From CAZEBW01 sp964510205 (GTDB lineage: Bacteria > Chloroflexota > Anaerolineae > VGOG01), in the NCBI GenBank assembly GCA_964510205.1, contig CAZEBW010000026.1:1-45165 (forward strand): a stretch of 45,165 nucleotides of DNA, given 5' to 3'. The notes under the pieces were generated by a model that had not been told where the DNA came from, searched no databases, and saw nothing but the letters and a program-made list of their open reading frames with translations. Position numbers and translations under genes: made by a program. Positions 15,493 to 24,275 of this stretch are shown one piece after another; within the stretch, counting starts at the first letter, position 1; every line of letters begins with the position of its first letter.

Positions 15493-18400
15493 TTATGGTG
15501 ATGTGCTGAGATCTCTGTTGAACTTCTGAATGCGATGGTTCAAGGTATCGGCCACGTACAGATTGCCTGCCTCATCCAGTGCCAGGCCTACGGGGATACG
15601 GAACTGACCCAGACCGCCCCACTGGCCCAAGAGCTCGCCGTCAGGAGAATAGCGCCGCACCTGGTGCTCCTCAGGGCTGGTGGCGAACAGGCTGCCGTCG
15701 GCGGCCAGCGCCAGATGAGGCCCGTTGTAGGGACTGGCCAGGGGAATGGCCCACTCAGTCTGATAACGACCGAAGAGGTCCCAGCGCTGAATCCGCCGGT
15801 TGGACGTATCGGCTATGTAGAGGCCGCCCCCCGGCGCGATAGCCACGTCGGTAGGCTCCAGGAGCTGGCCGGGACCGCTGCCCTTCTCTCCAAACTCGGT
15901 CAATCGGTTGCCCTGGACATCGTATTTGACGATACGACAGCCGCCGGTGTCGGCGATGTAGAGGTTGTCCTGGGCATCAATGGCCATGCCGCGCGGATGG
16001 AAGAACTGGGCCTGCGGACCCGCAAAGCGACCCAGCAGTTCGCCGTCGGGCGCGAAGCGATAGATCCACCCCATGTCGGAGTCGAGAACGAGCACCTGAT
16101 CCTGACTGGTCACCACCACGGCCAGGGGCTCGACGAAATTCTCCTCCCCGCCGCTCCATTCCAGGACGAACTCGCCCTGGCTGTCGAACTTCTGGATGCG
16201 GCGGTTGCCGGTGTCAGCCACGTAGACGTTGCCCTCTGCATCAACGGCAACGTCGCGAGGCTCGTTGAACAGCCCCTCCTCTGTGCCTGGGCCGCCCCAG
16301 ATCACTGGCTGGCCCAAAGCCATCTCCTGGGGCTCCAGTGGCACAGGAGGCGCCGCCGGCGCGTGGACCACCAACTCGGGATAGGCCCCCTGCGGCGGAA
16401 GAAGGCGCTCCGAGGGGATGATCTCCTGTCCGCTGGCAGGCGGCCTCCAGTAGAGGTTGATGTGGGAGTGATTGCTCTTGTCCACGTAGCGCACGGTGAT
16501 GTCGTGCCAGCCCGCTGTCAGGCTGATCTGTCCCTCGCGGTATTGGTTGTGCACGTGGGTTTCCGTCACTGGCTGGCCGTCAATGTAGAGCCAGGAATCG
16601 TCAATGGACTCCAGTCCGAAGCCGTAGGTCCCACTCGTCGGGGCTTCCAGCTTGCCCGTCCATTCCACAGTGTAGGGCCTGCGCAACAGAGTGATGTGGA
16701 AGTAAAGAGCCAGGGAGGGGTCAATCCGCTCCAGCGCGGGCTCTCCCGCCCAATTCAAGCCTCGGTAGTAGCGGCCCAAGAGACCGTTGTTGGTGACGGG
16801 CGGACTGGTGTACAGAAACTGCTGGGGGATGGGGTGAGGCGACTCCCCCGGCGGCTGCCAATAGAGATCCACCCGTGCCTGCCCCCCTTCAGCCTCCACT
16901 CGCAGGGCATGGTTTCCCTCGGCCAGGAGAAGCTTGGCCTCGCCAGGCTCGTCCAGCAAAAGGTTCTCGTCCAAATAGACCTGGGCAGCAGCCGGAGCCG
17001 CCAGGCCCAAGCTATAGGACCCATATCGAGGAACGTACAGTATCCCTTCCCAGCGAGCAGTGAAGGGCATAGGCAGAGGTGAATCGGCCTCCCAATCGAA
17101 GCTGATCTGAGCATCTTTTCTTTCCAGGACGAGCTCCTCCGCTCCCTCGCTCCCCTGCTCCCCTGCGTAATAGCGACCCACCAGCCCCTGGATGCCCTTG
17201 ATCTCTCCGGGCGTCAATTGGCAAGAGTAGAGCACGGCAGGGCCGCCATAAGGAGAACGGAACTCCTCACAAAGACCTCCAGGGTAATACCTCCGGGCCT
17301 CCATGAACAAAGGGCGCCTCTCAGGATCGAAAAAGAGCACTGTCTCCCTCTCCCCGCTCTCTCGCAAGGGCATGGTAGCGTTGGTCTCCAGGCGCTTGTA
17401 CTGGGTGATGTTCTGGGCCAGGAAGCGCAGGGTAGGATGCCCGTGGTACAGGGAGATGACGTGGTAATCGTAATCGGGTCCCATTTCGGCCATGCGGCGG
17501 GCGGTGAGGGTCTCGGCGGTGGAGAAAGCGTTCCAGACGGCGAAATCCCTGGCCTGCACCCGGAAGTAAGTGTGCAGGTTCTTCCAGCCGACGTAGGCCA
17601 GCAGCAGACAACAGGCAATGGCCAGCACCCGGTACCAGCGTCGCACCGACTGATCCCATTGCTTGGCGATGAGGTGCAGGGGGATACAGGCCAACACGTA
17701 GGCCGCGGGCAGGGCGCCGATGGCCCGCAGCGATTGTGGGGCCTCGAACTCCAGGGAGAATATGCCGCCGCACAGCATCACCAGGAGCCAGGCCACCAGC
17801 AGCAGGTATTTGGGCCGCAGTCCCCGGTAGAGGCTGTAGCCCAAGCCCAGCACCAAGAGGGCAGACGTGACGAAGTCCAACATTGGCCGGCCGGGCAGGT
17901 TGTGGCGGCCATTGGGATCGCCTCGATGGTTGAACATCAAGAGATGCTTCTTTGCGCTCTCGCGCACCACTTCGAGGGCCTCCTGGCGGGTTTTCCCCTT
18001 GAATATCGAGGTGACGCGCGCGCGATCGGAGAAGGCGTCGGGGTTTTGCCAGGCGAACCGACCCACTGGCGCGAAAACCAGCAGGGCCGCCAGCACGAAA
18101 ACGAGGATGCCCAGATGATGACGTCGCAGAAAGCCCCTCTCGACAATGACCTTATGGATCAGAAAGAGCCCGATCACAGGAACGAAGAGGTAGAAAGCGG
18201 AATAGAAGCAGGCGCCCAAACCCATGGCCACGCCACCCAGGGCGAGATCCAAGCTGCGCCTGGAACGCAGTCCCCTCAGCAAGAAGTAGAGCGCCAGAAA
18301 CTCGAAGAACGGCGTGGTCATGCCATACATCCCAATGCGGCTGAAGTTCACGCCCCAGCGGGAGATGGCCATGAGAAAGGCCAGAACCAGCGCCAGTCGC

Positions 18401-19143
18401 CGGCCATGAAAGAACTCGCGGCCAAAGAGATAGGCAGCCATCACCACGGCTATGCCGAACAACGCGCTGACAACTCGAACGGGGACAACGCCTACGCCGA
18501 AGAGCTTGAAGGCAAAGGCGATCAAGAACATGAAGTGAGATGGAGAGTTGGTAGGCCGCATGTAGATGGGGCGATAGCTGGGATCGTCCAGGAGGCGTTG
18601 GGCCTCCAGGCCATTCACCGCTTCGTCATACCAGACGCCGAAGGGGAGGGAGTCCAAGTTGTAGAGGCGCACAGCGGCAGTGACGATGAGGATGGCGATC
18701 AGGATGAGGGTCTCTGTTTTAGGGGGCCAGAGCCGGTGGAGAGACTGTCGGGGGCTCCACTTTACGGGTGTGAACTCCATTGCCCAGAAGGCGGCCACGA
18801 AGAGAATCACGCTGGCCAGGTAGAGAAGCCAGGCGGTAGATGGAGGAGCGCCACGCCCGAAGAGGCGCAAGGAGAGGATGATGCAGACCCCAGCCAGGGC
18901 CAGCAGGGCCAGGCCCCAGCCCAACTGACGCGCCGAAACCTCTGGCCGCGTCGCTGGAGAGCGCTCCGCCTCGGTCTTGGAGCTTCGACCTCGGTTGGCA
19001 TAGACCAGGAGCACCACCGCCACGAGGTAGAGGATCAGCGCATCGCGAGTCGCATCCATGCGGAAGCGAGTCTGGGCGAAGAACCCCAGGCCCACCGCCG
19101 CCAGGGCCAGTATTAGATTAGTGATTTTGCGTCGTTCTCGCAT
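15493..19143 (-). CDS. GT39-like membrane protein with two PA14 domains and an NHL propeller
   Basis: A 1216-residue protein. Residues 1-600 are a GT-C core with about a dozen helices and the first-loop signature GVWYDEAVNGLEAQ (about 165-178). Two PA14-type domains follow (about 650-765 and 785-900; each starts GLxGRYY and ends LYWxPP). The C terminus (about 950-1213) is a run of NHL repeats (VYVADTGNRRIQKFD-type). PA14 and NHL parts would lie outside the cell and could bind glycan. The start MRERRKI at 19143 is preferred; the open frame upstream translates a hairpin repeat. A tandem-repeat stretch (17140-17165) adds GEQGSEGAEE inside the first PA14 domain. Enzyme activity is inferred. Confidence 0.8.
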   Translation of the reverse strand: MRERRKITNLILALAAVGLGFFAQTRFRMDATRDALILYLVAVVLLVYANRGRSSKTEAERSPATRPEVSARQLGWGLALLALAGVCIILSLRLFGRGAPPSTAWLLYLASVILFVAAFWAMEFTPVKWSPRQSLHRLWPPKTETLILIAILIVTAAVRLYNLDSLPFGVWYDEAVNGLEAQRLLDDPSYRPIYMRPTNSPSHFMFLIAFAFKLFGVGVVPVRVVSALFGIAVVMAAYLFGREFFHGRRLALVLAFLMAISRWGVNFSRIGMYGMTTPFFEFLALYFLLRGLRSRRSLDLALGGVAMGLGACFYSAFYLFVPVIGLFLIHKVIVERGFLRRHHLGILVFVLAALLVFAPVGRFAWQNPDAFSDRARVTSIFKGKTRQEALEVVRESAKKHLLMFNHRGDPNGRHNLPGRPMLDFVTSALLVLGLGYSLYRGLRPKYLLLVAWLLVMLCGGIFSLEFEAPQSLRAIGALPAAYVLACIPLHLIAKQWDQSVRRWYRVLAIACCLLLAYVGWKNLHTYFRVQARDFAVWNAFSTAETLTARRMAEMGPDYDYHVISLYHGHPTLRFLAQNITQYKRLETNATMPLRESGERETVLFFDPERRPLFMEARRYYPGGLCEEFRSPYGGPAVLYSCQLTPGEIKGIQGLVGRYYAGEQGSEGAEELVLERKDAQISFDWEADSPLPMPFTARWEGILYVPRYGSYSLGLAAPAAAQVYLDENLLLDEPGEAKLLLAEGNHALRVEAEGGQARVDLYWQPPGESPHPIPQQFLYTSPPVTNNGLLGRYYRGLNWAGEPALERIDPSLALYFHITLLRRPYTVEWTGKLEAPTSGTYGFGLESIDDSWLYIDGQPVTETHVHNQYREGQISLTAGWHDITVRYVDKSNHSHINLYWRPPASGQEIIPSERLLPPQGAYPELVVHAPAAPPVPLEPQEMALGQPVIWGGPGTEEGLFNEPRDVAVDAEGNVYVADTGNRRIQKFDSQGEFVLEWSGGEENFVEPLAVVVTSQDQVLVLDSDMGWIYRFAPDGELLGRFAGPQAQFFHPRGMAIDAQDNLYIADTGGCRIVKYDVQGNRLTEFGEKGSGPGQLLEPTDVAIAPGGGLYIADTSNRRIQRWDLFGRYQTEWAIPLASPYNGPHLALAADGSLFATSPEEHQVRRYSPDGELLGQWGGLGQFRIPVGLALDEAGNLYVADTLNHRIQKFNRDLSTSP

Positions 19144-19164
19144 GGTTGGCAAATGGTGAATTAT

Positions 19165-19245
19165 GGGACTCCCCAACTTGTTGGGGACTTTCTCGCCCGC
19201 AAACTGACGCCGCAGCGAGAACAACCCGAACAAGTTCGGGACTCC
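19165..19245. repeat. Three-hairpin element in the spacer of the glycan operon
   Basis: Palindromes TCCCCAACTTGTTGGGGA (19170-19187) and CCCGAACAAGTTCGGG (19225-19240) flank a TTCTCGC/GCGAGAA stem (19190-19196 with 19215-19221). The three hairpins take up most of the 115-nt gap between the Agl23-like gene stop and the next start. Confidence 0.85.
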
Positions 19246-19258
19246 GACAGGAACTGGG

Positions 19259-22200
19259 TCACTTTAGCGGCCCAAACTTCATCACCCGATGGTTGGCGGA
19301 ATCGGTCACGTAGATATTGCCCTGTCCATCCACGGCGACGCCAGTGGGCAGGGCGAAGGATTTGCTGTCGAAGCCGTACTCGCCGAAGGTGGCCACGAAT
19401 TCGCCGCTGTCATCGAAGACGAGCACTCGATAGCCCTCCGGATCGGTGACGTAGACGCGCCCGTCAGCAACGGCCAAGTAGGGCTTGTTGACCACCGATT
19501 GGCCATACCAGCCCGAGATGGGCCACTGGGTGACGAATCTTGCTCCCTCCCCCCCTGAAGTCGGGGGGGCGCCGAACTTCTGCACACGCTGGTTCCAGGT
19601 GTCGGCCACGTAGATGTAGCCTTCCTGGTCAACGGCGATGCCCACCGGCTCGTCCATCTGCCCGTCCTCCACCCCGAAGCCGCCCCACTGAGCGAGGAAC
19701 TGGCCATCGGCATCAAACACCTGCACCCGCTTGTTGCCCGTGTCGGTCACGTAGACGTTGCCCGCCCCATCAACCGCTATGCCGCGAGGTCCCCAGAACA
19801 AGCCTTCGTCGCCGCTTGCCGCCCCGCCGGTGTCTCTAAAGCCGCCCCACTGCCGCAGGAAGTTCCCCTCGGCATCGAATTTCTGGAGGCGATGGTTCCA
19901 GGTGTCGGCCACATAGACGTGACCTTTGGCGTCCACCGCGATGCCCCACGGCTCCTTGAATTGCCCTGGGCCATCCCCTTCGCTGCCCCACTGGGTGATG
20001 AACTGGCCATTGGCATCGAACTTCTGGATGCGATTGTTGCCGCTGTCGGCGACGTAGACGTAACCATCGGCGCCTTCCCCATCCACGGCGGCGCCGCGCG
20101 GGTCCTGAAACTGGCCCTGGCCTTTCCCCTGGCTGCCCCAGGCCAAGAGGGCCGTCACCTCGCGCTTCCCCTTTTCATAGGGATCCTCCACCACTTCCAC
20201 CGCCGCCGGGCCAACGCCGTAATCCCAGAGCTGGTTGATCACGTCCTTGCGCACACAGAAGTAAAACGGGTCTCGGTAATACCAGTCGTCGGTGGAGCGG
20301 GGATACTTGCGATACCAGAAGATGTTCCACCATTTTCGCCGCTCGGCAGGATCACGCGCAATCCCAAGCAGCTTGCTCAGCGTCCAGTTCTTGTACTCCT
20401 CCATGGGCCACCAGATCAGCCGTCGCTCGAACCAATAATAATTGTCGCCCAGGAAGGGCCTGACCTTGGAATCGTTGGGCGGCCCGACGAGCACGATGGG
20501 CGCGTCCAGGGCCTGTTTGGTGGGCTGAGAGCCATAGTAGGCCAAATTGGGGTACTCCTGCAGGTACCACTCGAAGGGCCAGGTGGATTCGTTGTCGTAG
20601 GCCACTTTGATCAGCTTGTCGCCCACAGTGCGCCGCGAGATGTCCTCGATCTCTTCCATGGTCAGGGTGATGTCGGGCGTGCCGTGGGCGTAGACGATGA
20701 GCTCCTTGGCCGTATCGTAGTTGATGTAGGCCGCCATCACACTGAAGCGGACGGTCACCAGGCAAAGGAGCACAAACACGGTGACGAAGACCACTTGCAA
20801 GCTGCGCCTGGTCCCCAAAGTGCGCCAGTAGCGCACTACGCCCGCCACGAGGATGGCGCCCACCACCAGGGCCGATAGCCACTGCAGCGTGCGGCTCAAT
20901 TGGGCCAGCGACCTCCCCTGGAAAGGCGCTGATGTAACCAGAGAGGAAGCGGCGAAGAGGGCGAGGACCAGCAAGAGGGCTAAGATCAGCCCACCGCCTT
21001 GCCAGACCTTGCGCCAGTCTATCCGCTCGAAGACCCGACCGACGAAGTATCCGGCCATGACGATCATGGGGAGGACAGGATGCACCACCAGCCACGGCAT
21101 TCTCTCAGCAGCCCAACTGTAGAGAACGGCGCTCGCTATTAGCCAGTAGATCAAGAAGGGGACAACGGGGGCTTTGGACTTTCGTGTTGCGTGTTCCGTG
21201 TTGCGTGCTGCGTGTTGCGTGTTGCGTATTGCAGAGCCGATACCCAGTAGGCTGAAGAGCAGGGGCACGAACTCGTAGAAGGGCATGAGGACGAAGTAGT
21301 AGAACCAGGGCTGGCTGCCGCGATGGACGTCTTGTTGGGCCAGCCAATAACCCAGGGAACCCAGCACGCCTGTGGCGAAGCCCTGGCCGTTGGTGAAGAA
21401 GGTGGTGTACAGCACGATATAGATGCCATAGAAAAGGCCAGCGGAGACGAGCCAGCGCTTCCAATCCCACCAGACGCCGATGATAGCAGAGATGGCCAGC
21501 AGGACGAGAAAAGTCATGCCAGAGCGCACGATTCCCGCCTGGCTGTAGTCCAGGGGATCAGCCCGCAGAAGAAACTTGACAGGAAAAGCGGCGAGGAGAG
21601 GCAAGACCAGGGTCGCCATCAGCAGAGCCAGCTCGAAGGCCGGAATAGCCCTCACGTCCCGCTGTCTATCGCCCAGCCACTGCACCAAGAAGAGCAGCAC
21701 CAGGAAGGAGCCGAGGATGGCGCCATTCATGAAAGTGACTTCCTTGGTGCAGAAGGAGAGAGACAGGATCACGACCATCAAGTAGAGGTGAAAACTCTTG
21801 CGTTCCTCCAGATATCGGAACATAGCGAAGATGAGCAGCAGGGTCCAAACCACAATGTAGATGTCGTTGCGGATGTAGCGGGAGTAATAGAGGAAGGAGG
21901 GCGAGATGAGAAATAGAAACGACGTCACCAGCGCGCCCGTCCGCCCCAGCCACTTGCGAAACAGGTAGGGCAAGGCGACCAGGATCACCCCGAAGAGAGC
22001 AGGCAGGACGCGGGCCGTGTATTCGTTCACGCCAAAGACAAGGTGGATGAGGGCGTTGGCTTCGAAAAGGAAAGGGCCGTGGCTGGCGGGGTCGTGTTTG
22101 TAGCCCTGGCCAGCGTACAGCTTCCACGACCAGTTGGCATGCCAGCTCTCGTCGTGGCTGATGGCCCGCGCCCCCAGGTCCCAGAAGCGGGTCGTGATGG

Positions 22201-22306
22201 CCACGGCAATGAGCAGGATATAGAGCGTTGTCTCCCAGTTGAGGTTGAAAAAGCGACTGATAGGGGTGTCTAGGAAATTGCTCTTTTCACTTGTAGATTG
22301 TTGCAT
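19259..22306 (-). CDS. Agl23-like (TIGR03663) membrane protein with NHL propeller
   Basis: A 1015-residue protein of the family now named flippase activity-associated Agl23, known to occur beside DUF2298 genes. The N-terminal GT-C-like core has the first-loop signature ISHDESWHANWSW (His51-Asp52-Glu53) and many helices up to about residue 540; a soluble stretch follows; residues 715-1012 are NHL repeats (six units of the VYVADTWNxRxQKFD type) making an outside propeller. The start at 22306 has AGGTGA six bases ahead. Two in-frame repeat blocks interrupt it: TQHAARNTEHAT (21178-21235) and PPTSGGEG (19548-19571). Likely role: polyprenyl-linked sugar transfer or flipping; unproven. Confidence 0.82.
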   Translation of the reverse strand: MQQSTSEKSNFLDTPISRFFNLNWETTLYILLIAVAITTRFWDLGARAISHDESWHANWSWKLYAGQGYKHDPASHGPFLFEANALIHLVFGVNEYTARVLPALFGVILVALPYLFRKWLGRTGALVTSFLFLISPSFLYYSRYIRNDIYIVVWTLLLIFAMFRYLEERKSFHLYLMVVILSLSFCTKEVTFMNGAILGSFLVLLFLVQWLGDRQRDVRAIPAFELALLMATLVLPLLAAFPVKFLLRADPLDYSQAGIVRSGMTFLVLLAISAIIGVWWDWKRWLVSAGLFYGIYIVLYTTFFTNGQGFATGVLGSLGYWLAQQDVHRGSQPWFYYFVLMPFYEFVPLLFSLLGIGSAIRNTQHAARNTEHATRKSKAPVVPFLIYWLIASAVLYSWAAERMPWLVVHPVLPMIVMAGYFVGRVFERIDWRKVWQGGGLILALLLVLALFAASSLVTSAPFQGRSLAQLSRTLQWLSALVVGAILVAGVVRYWRTLGTRRSLQVVFVTVFVLLCLVTVRFSVMAAYINYDTAKELIVYAHGTPDITLTMEEIEDISRRTVGDKLIKVAYDNESTWPFEWYLQEYPNLAYYGSQPTKQALDAPIVLVGPPNDSKVRPFLGDNYYWFERRLIWWPMEEYKNWTLSKLLGIARDPAERRKWWNIFWYRKYPRSTDDWYYRDPFYFCVRKDVINQLWDYGVGPAAVEVVEDPYEKGKREVTALLAWGSQGKGQGQFQDPRGAAVDGEGADGYVYVADSGNNRIQKFDANGQFITQWGSEGDGPGQFKEPWGIAVDAKGHVYVADTWNHRLQKFDAEGNFLRQWGGFRDTGGAASGDEGLFWGPRGIAVDGAGNVYVTDTGNKRVQVFDADGQFLAQWGGFGVEDGQMDEPVGIAVDQEGYIYVADTWNQRVQKFGAPPTSGGEGARFVTQWPISGWYGQSVVNKPYLAVADGRVYVTDPEGYRVLVFDDSGEFVATFGEYGFDSKSFALPTGVAVDGQGNIYVTDSANHRVMKFGPLK
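19548..19571. repeat. C-run/G-run hairpin inside the NHL region
   Basis: CCCCCC and GGGGGGG flank a short loop (TGAAGTC). It is in frame and encodes PPTSGGE between two NHL units. Compare 1763-1801. Confidence 0.65.
21178..21235. repeat. Degenerate heptamer tandem repeat, CGTGTTG type
   Basis: About seven copies of CGTGTTG/CGTGCTG/CGTATTG, in frame in the Agl23-like gene, encoding IRNTQHAARNTEHATRKS in a loop between membrane helices. Confidence 0.85.
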
Positions 22307-22322
22307 TGAAGTCACCTTTCTA

Positions 22323-22400
22323 GAACACGGATTCGCAGGGTTATCGGATTGCTCCTCAGTCCAAATCACCTGATCCGTTCATCCTGCCAATCCGCTGTTC
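22323..22400. repeat. ACGGAT inverted-repeat element, copy 1
   Basis: GAACACGGATTCGCAGG at the left end is matched by the inverted GAACAGCGGATTGGCAGG at the right end, with further CGGAT pairing inside. It fills the spacer between the 593-aa Agl23-like gene and the NHL-bearing Agl23 gene. Relatives: 24205-24272 and 37907-37985. Confidence 0.85.
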
Positions 22401-22402
22401 TT

Positions 22403-24184
22403 TTATTCACTGCCCTCCGGCGGCAGCGGTTCTTGCTTCACCCATAGGATCACATGGTCGGTTTCCACTGGCGTTGTCGCCTGGCGATAGAACAGCCAGT
22501 CCATCAGGCTGGACCCGGAGAGGCCCTGGAGTTTCCACGAGGACGTCAGCACAAAATCCTGCCCGCTGTAATTCGCACCCAGGATCGGCTCCCGCTCGTC
22601 GGCCGGCGCGATGACCACGGGCGTGTCCACGGCAGAGCTAAGCTGATCCACAAACTGGAGATTGCTGAAATCGCGCAGGTGCCAGGCCACAGCAGGCCCC
22701 GCACCCCGATGCACAGTGACGGCAATGGTCTTGGAATCACCACTCCGCCTGCTGGACACCCTCTCCAGGGTCTCCACCAAGTCGAACACGCAGCGAGAAG
22801 TGGGGGAAACGATCATGATCTCGCGGGGGTCACTGGCCCGCCGATAGTTCAAGTGAAAACTGGTGCTCACGGTCAGGCAAACCAAGCTGAGCAACAAGAC
22901 CAAAGCCCCCGCCCGCAGAGCTGGCCTCGGCCCGTAGGAGAGCCAATAGAGAACCAGCAGGCCGATCAAAACAAAACCAGCGGCCAGGGCCAAGATCAGA
23001 TGGCTGCGGCGGCCCCAAAAGGCATAAGCGCCCAATTGCAGACCCAAGTTCACGAGCACGGCGCAGGCTACGACGGCGAACAAACCCTCTCGCGCCCAGA
23101 CAGCCTTCGCCGCCAGCTCGTCGAGCAGACGCCCGATGAACGCGCCCGCCAGCAAAGCCAGCGGCAACACGATCAGCAAGACATCGCCCGGCCCGCGACC
23201 GCCGGCCACGATGCTGAGCAAAAGGGCCATCGCCGACCAGTAGGCTAAAAACAGGGAGAAGGGGTCGCGCCGCCTCAGTAGGTAGACCGCGCCCGCCAGG
23301 CCGAAGACCAGGATCAGCGGCTCGTAGACGATCAGCAACTGGAGAGGGTAGTACCACGGATGGGCTCCAGCCTGCGGTTGGAAAGCGGACAGCCAGGCGG
23401 TAAACAGGTCTATGCCGTCCTGCAAGCCCGAACGATGCAGCAAGAAAGCTGTGCAAACCAGGACGAAGATGAGGGCCAGCAAGGCCGCGCCATCCCTCAG
23501 CAAGCCGTTTGCGGCACGCACCGCCCGCCAGGCGTCGGAAATCCGCAGCCAGTACATGCTGGGGCCGGCGACCCTGTTGACCAGGGCCAGCGCCAGCACG
23601 AAGGTCACGACGACCAAGATGAAGGTGTAGGTTCCCGATCCCGCGCTCAAGCCCAGGCCCAGCGCGGCTGTCACGGTGTACAGATGCTTGGGCTGCCGCT
23701 GGTCGAGATAGCCGAACAGTCCCCAGGTGATAGCCAAGGCACAGGTCGCAACTACGATTTCGCCCCCCAGATAACGGGAGAAGAAGAGAGCCGAGGGCGA
23801 AAGGGCCAGGAGAAACGAGGCCGCCAAAGCGCCCATCCGCCCTAGCCGCTGGCGGAAGAAGTACGGCAAGACGACCAGCAGCGCTCCGCCCAGGGATGGA
23901 AGCAGTCGAGCCCCAAAGCCTCCCGCCCCGAACAAGGCAAAGAGGAACATGTTGCTGGTGAAGAGAAGAGGGCTCAGTTGGCCCAGGGCGGCATCCTGGG
24001 GCAAGCCCTGGGCAGAGCGCCAGGCCGCCAGTGCCTGAGCCGCCTCAGCGGCCTGCATGGGCCGGCTGCCCAGGTCATAGAGGCGCAGCCCCACTGCCAT
24101 CAGGGCGATGATGAAGTAGAGCGCCGCCTCCACCGTCAGCGGCGACGACTTGACTCTTTCCCTGGTGCGTTTCGCTACCGTCAT
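22403..24184 (-). CDS. Agl23-like (TIGR03663-type) membrane protein without propeller
   Basis: A 593-residue polytopic membrane protein related to the N-terminal half of the next gene: LYDLGSRPMQAAEAAQALAAW (28-48 region) aligns with FWDLGARAISHDESWHANWSW, and LGRMGALAASFLLALSPSALFFSRYLG with LGRTGALVTSFLFLISPSFLYYSRYI, both quoted here in short matching parts. The His-Asp-Glu of the first loop is replaced by Gln-Ala-Ala-Glu, so the usual catalytic Asp appears missing. It may be a non-catalytic partner. Spacers on both sides consist of inverted-repeat elements. No propeller follows; the C-terminal 130 residues are soluble. Confidence 0.72.
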   Translation of the reverse strand: MTVAKRTRERVKSSPLTVEAALYFIIALMAVGLRLYDLGSRPMQAAEAAQALAAWRSAQGLPQDAALGQLSPLLFTSNMFLFALFGAGGFGARLLPSLGGALLVVLPYFFRQRLGRMGALAASFLLALSPSALFFSRYLGGEIVVATCALAITWGLFGYLDQRQPKHLYTVTAALGLGLSAGSGTYTFILVVVTFVLALALVNRVAGPSMYWLRISDAWRAVRAANGLLRDGAALLALIFVLVCTAFLLHRSGLQDGIDLFTAWLSAFQPQAGAHPWYYPLQLLIVYEPLILVFGLAGAVYLLRRRDPFSLFLAYWSAMALLLSIVAGGRGPGDVLLIVLPLALLAGAFIGRLLDELAAKAVWAREGLFAVVACAVLVNLGLQLGAYAFWGRRSHLILALAAGFVLIGLLVLYWLSYGPRPALRAGALVLLLSLVCLTVSTSFHLNYRRASDPREIMIVSPTSRCVFDLVETLERVSSRRSGDSKTIAVTVHRGAGPAVAWHLRDFSNLQFVDQLSSAVDTPVVIAPADEREPILGANYSGQDFVLTSSWKLQGLSGSSLMDWLFYRQATTPVETDHVILWVKQEPLPPEGSE

Positions 24185-24204
24185 CCCTTTGTTCCTTCCC
24201 CAAG

Positions 24205-24272
24205 ACTACAACGGATTTGGAATATAACGGATTAAGACCAAGGAATCCGTTCCTTTCCCAATCTGCTGTAGT
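24205..24272. repeat. ACGGAT inverted-repeat element, copy 2
   Basis: ACTACAACGGATTTGG at the left pairs with the inverted ACTACAGCAGATTGGG at the right, and AACGGATT occurs inside both arms. It occupies nearly all of the 91-nt spacer between the DUF2298 gene stop and the next start. Confidence 0.8.
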
Positions 24273-24275
24273 GCT

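Noticed and set aside
15535..17082. A 515-codon open frame on the plus strand
   Set aside because: It is antisense to the PA14 and NHL parts of the same gene; the translation has no recognisable motif.
17218..19116. A 632-codon open frame on the plus strand
   Set aside because: It is antisense to the GT39-PA14-NHL gene, its protein is low-complexity (Gln/Glu/His-rich) with no fold signature, and the minus-strand gene has clear domains. GC-rich codon use of the real gene keeps the opposite frame open.
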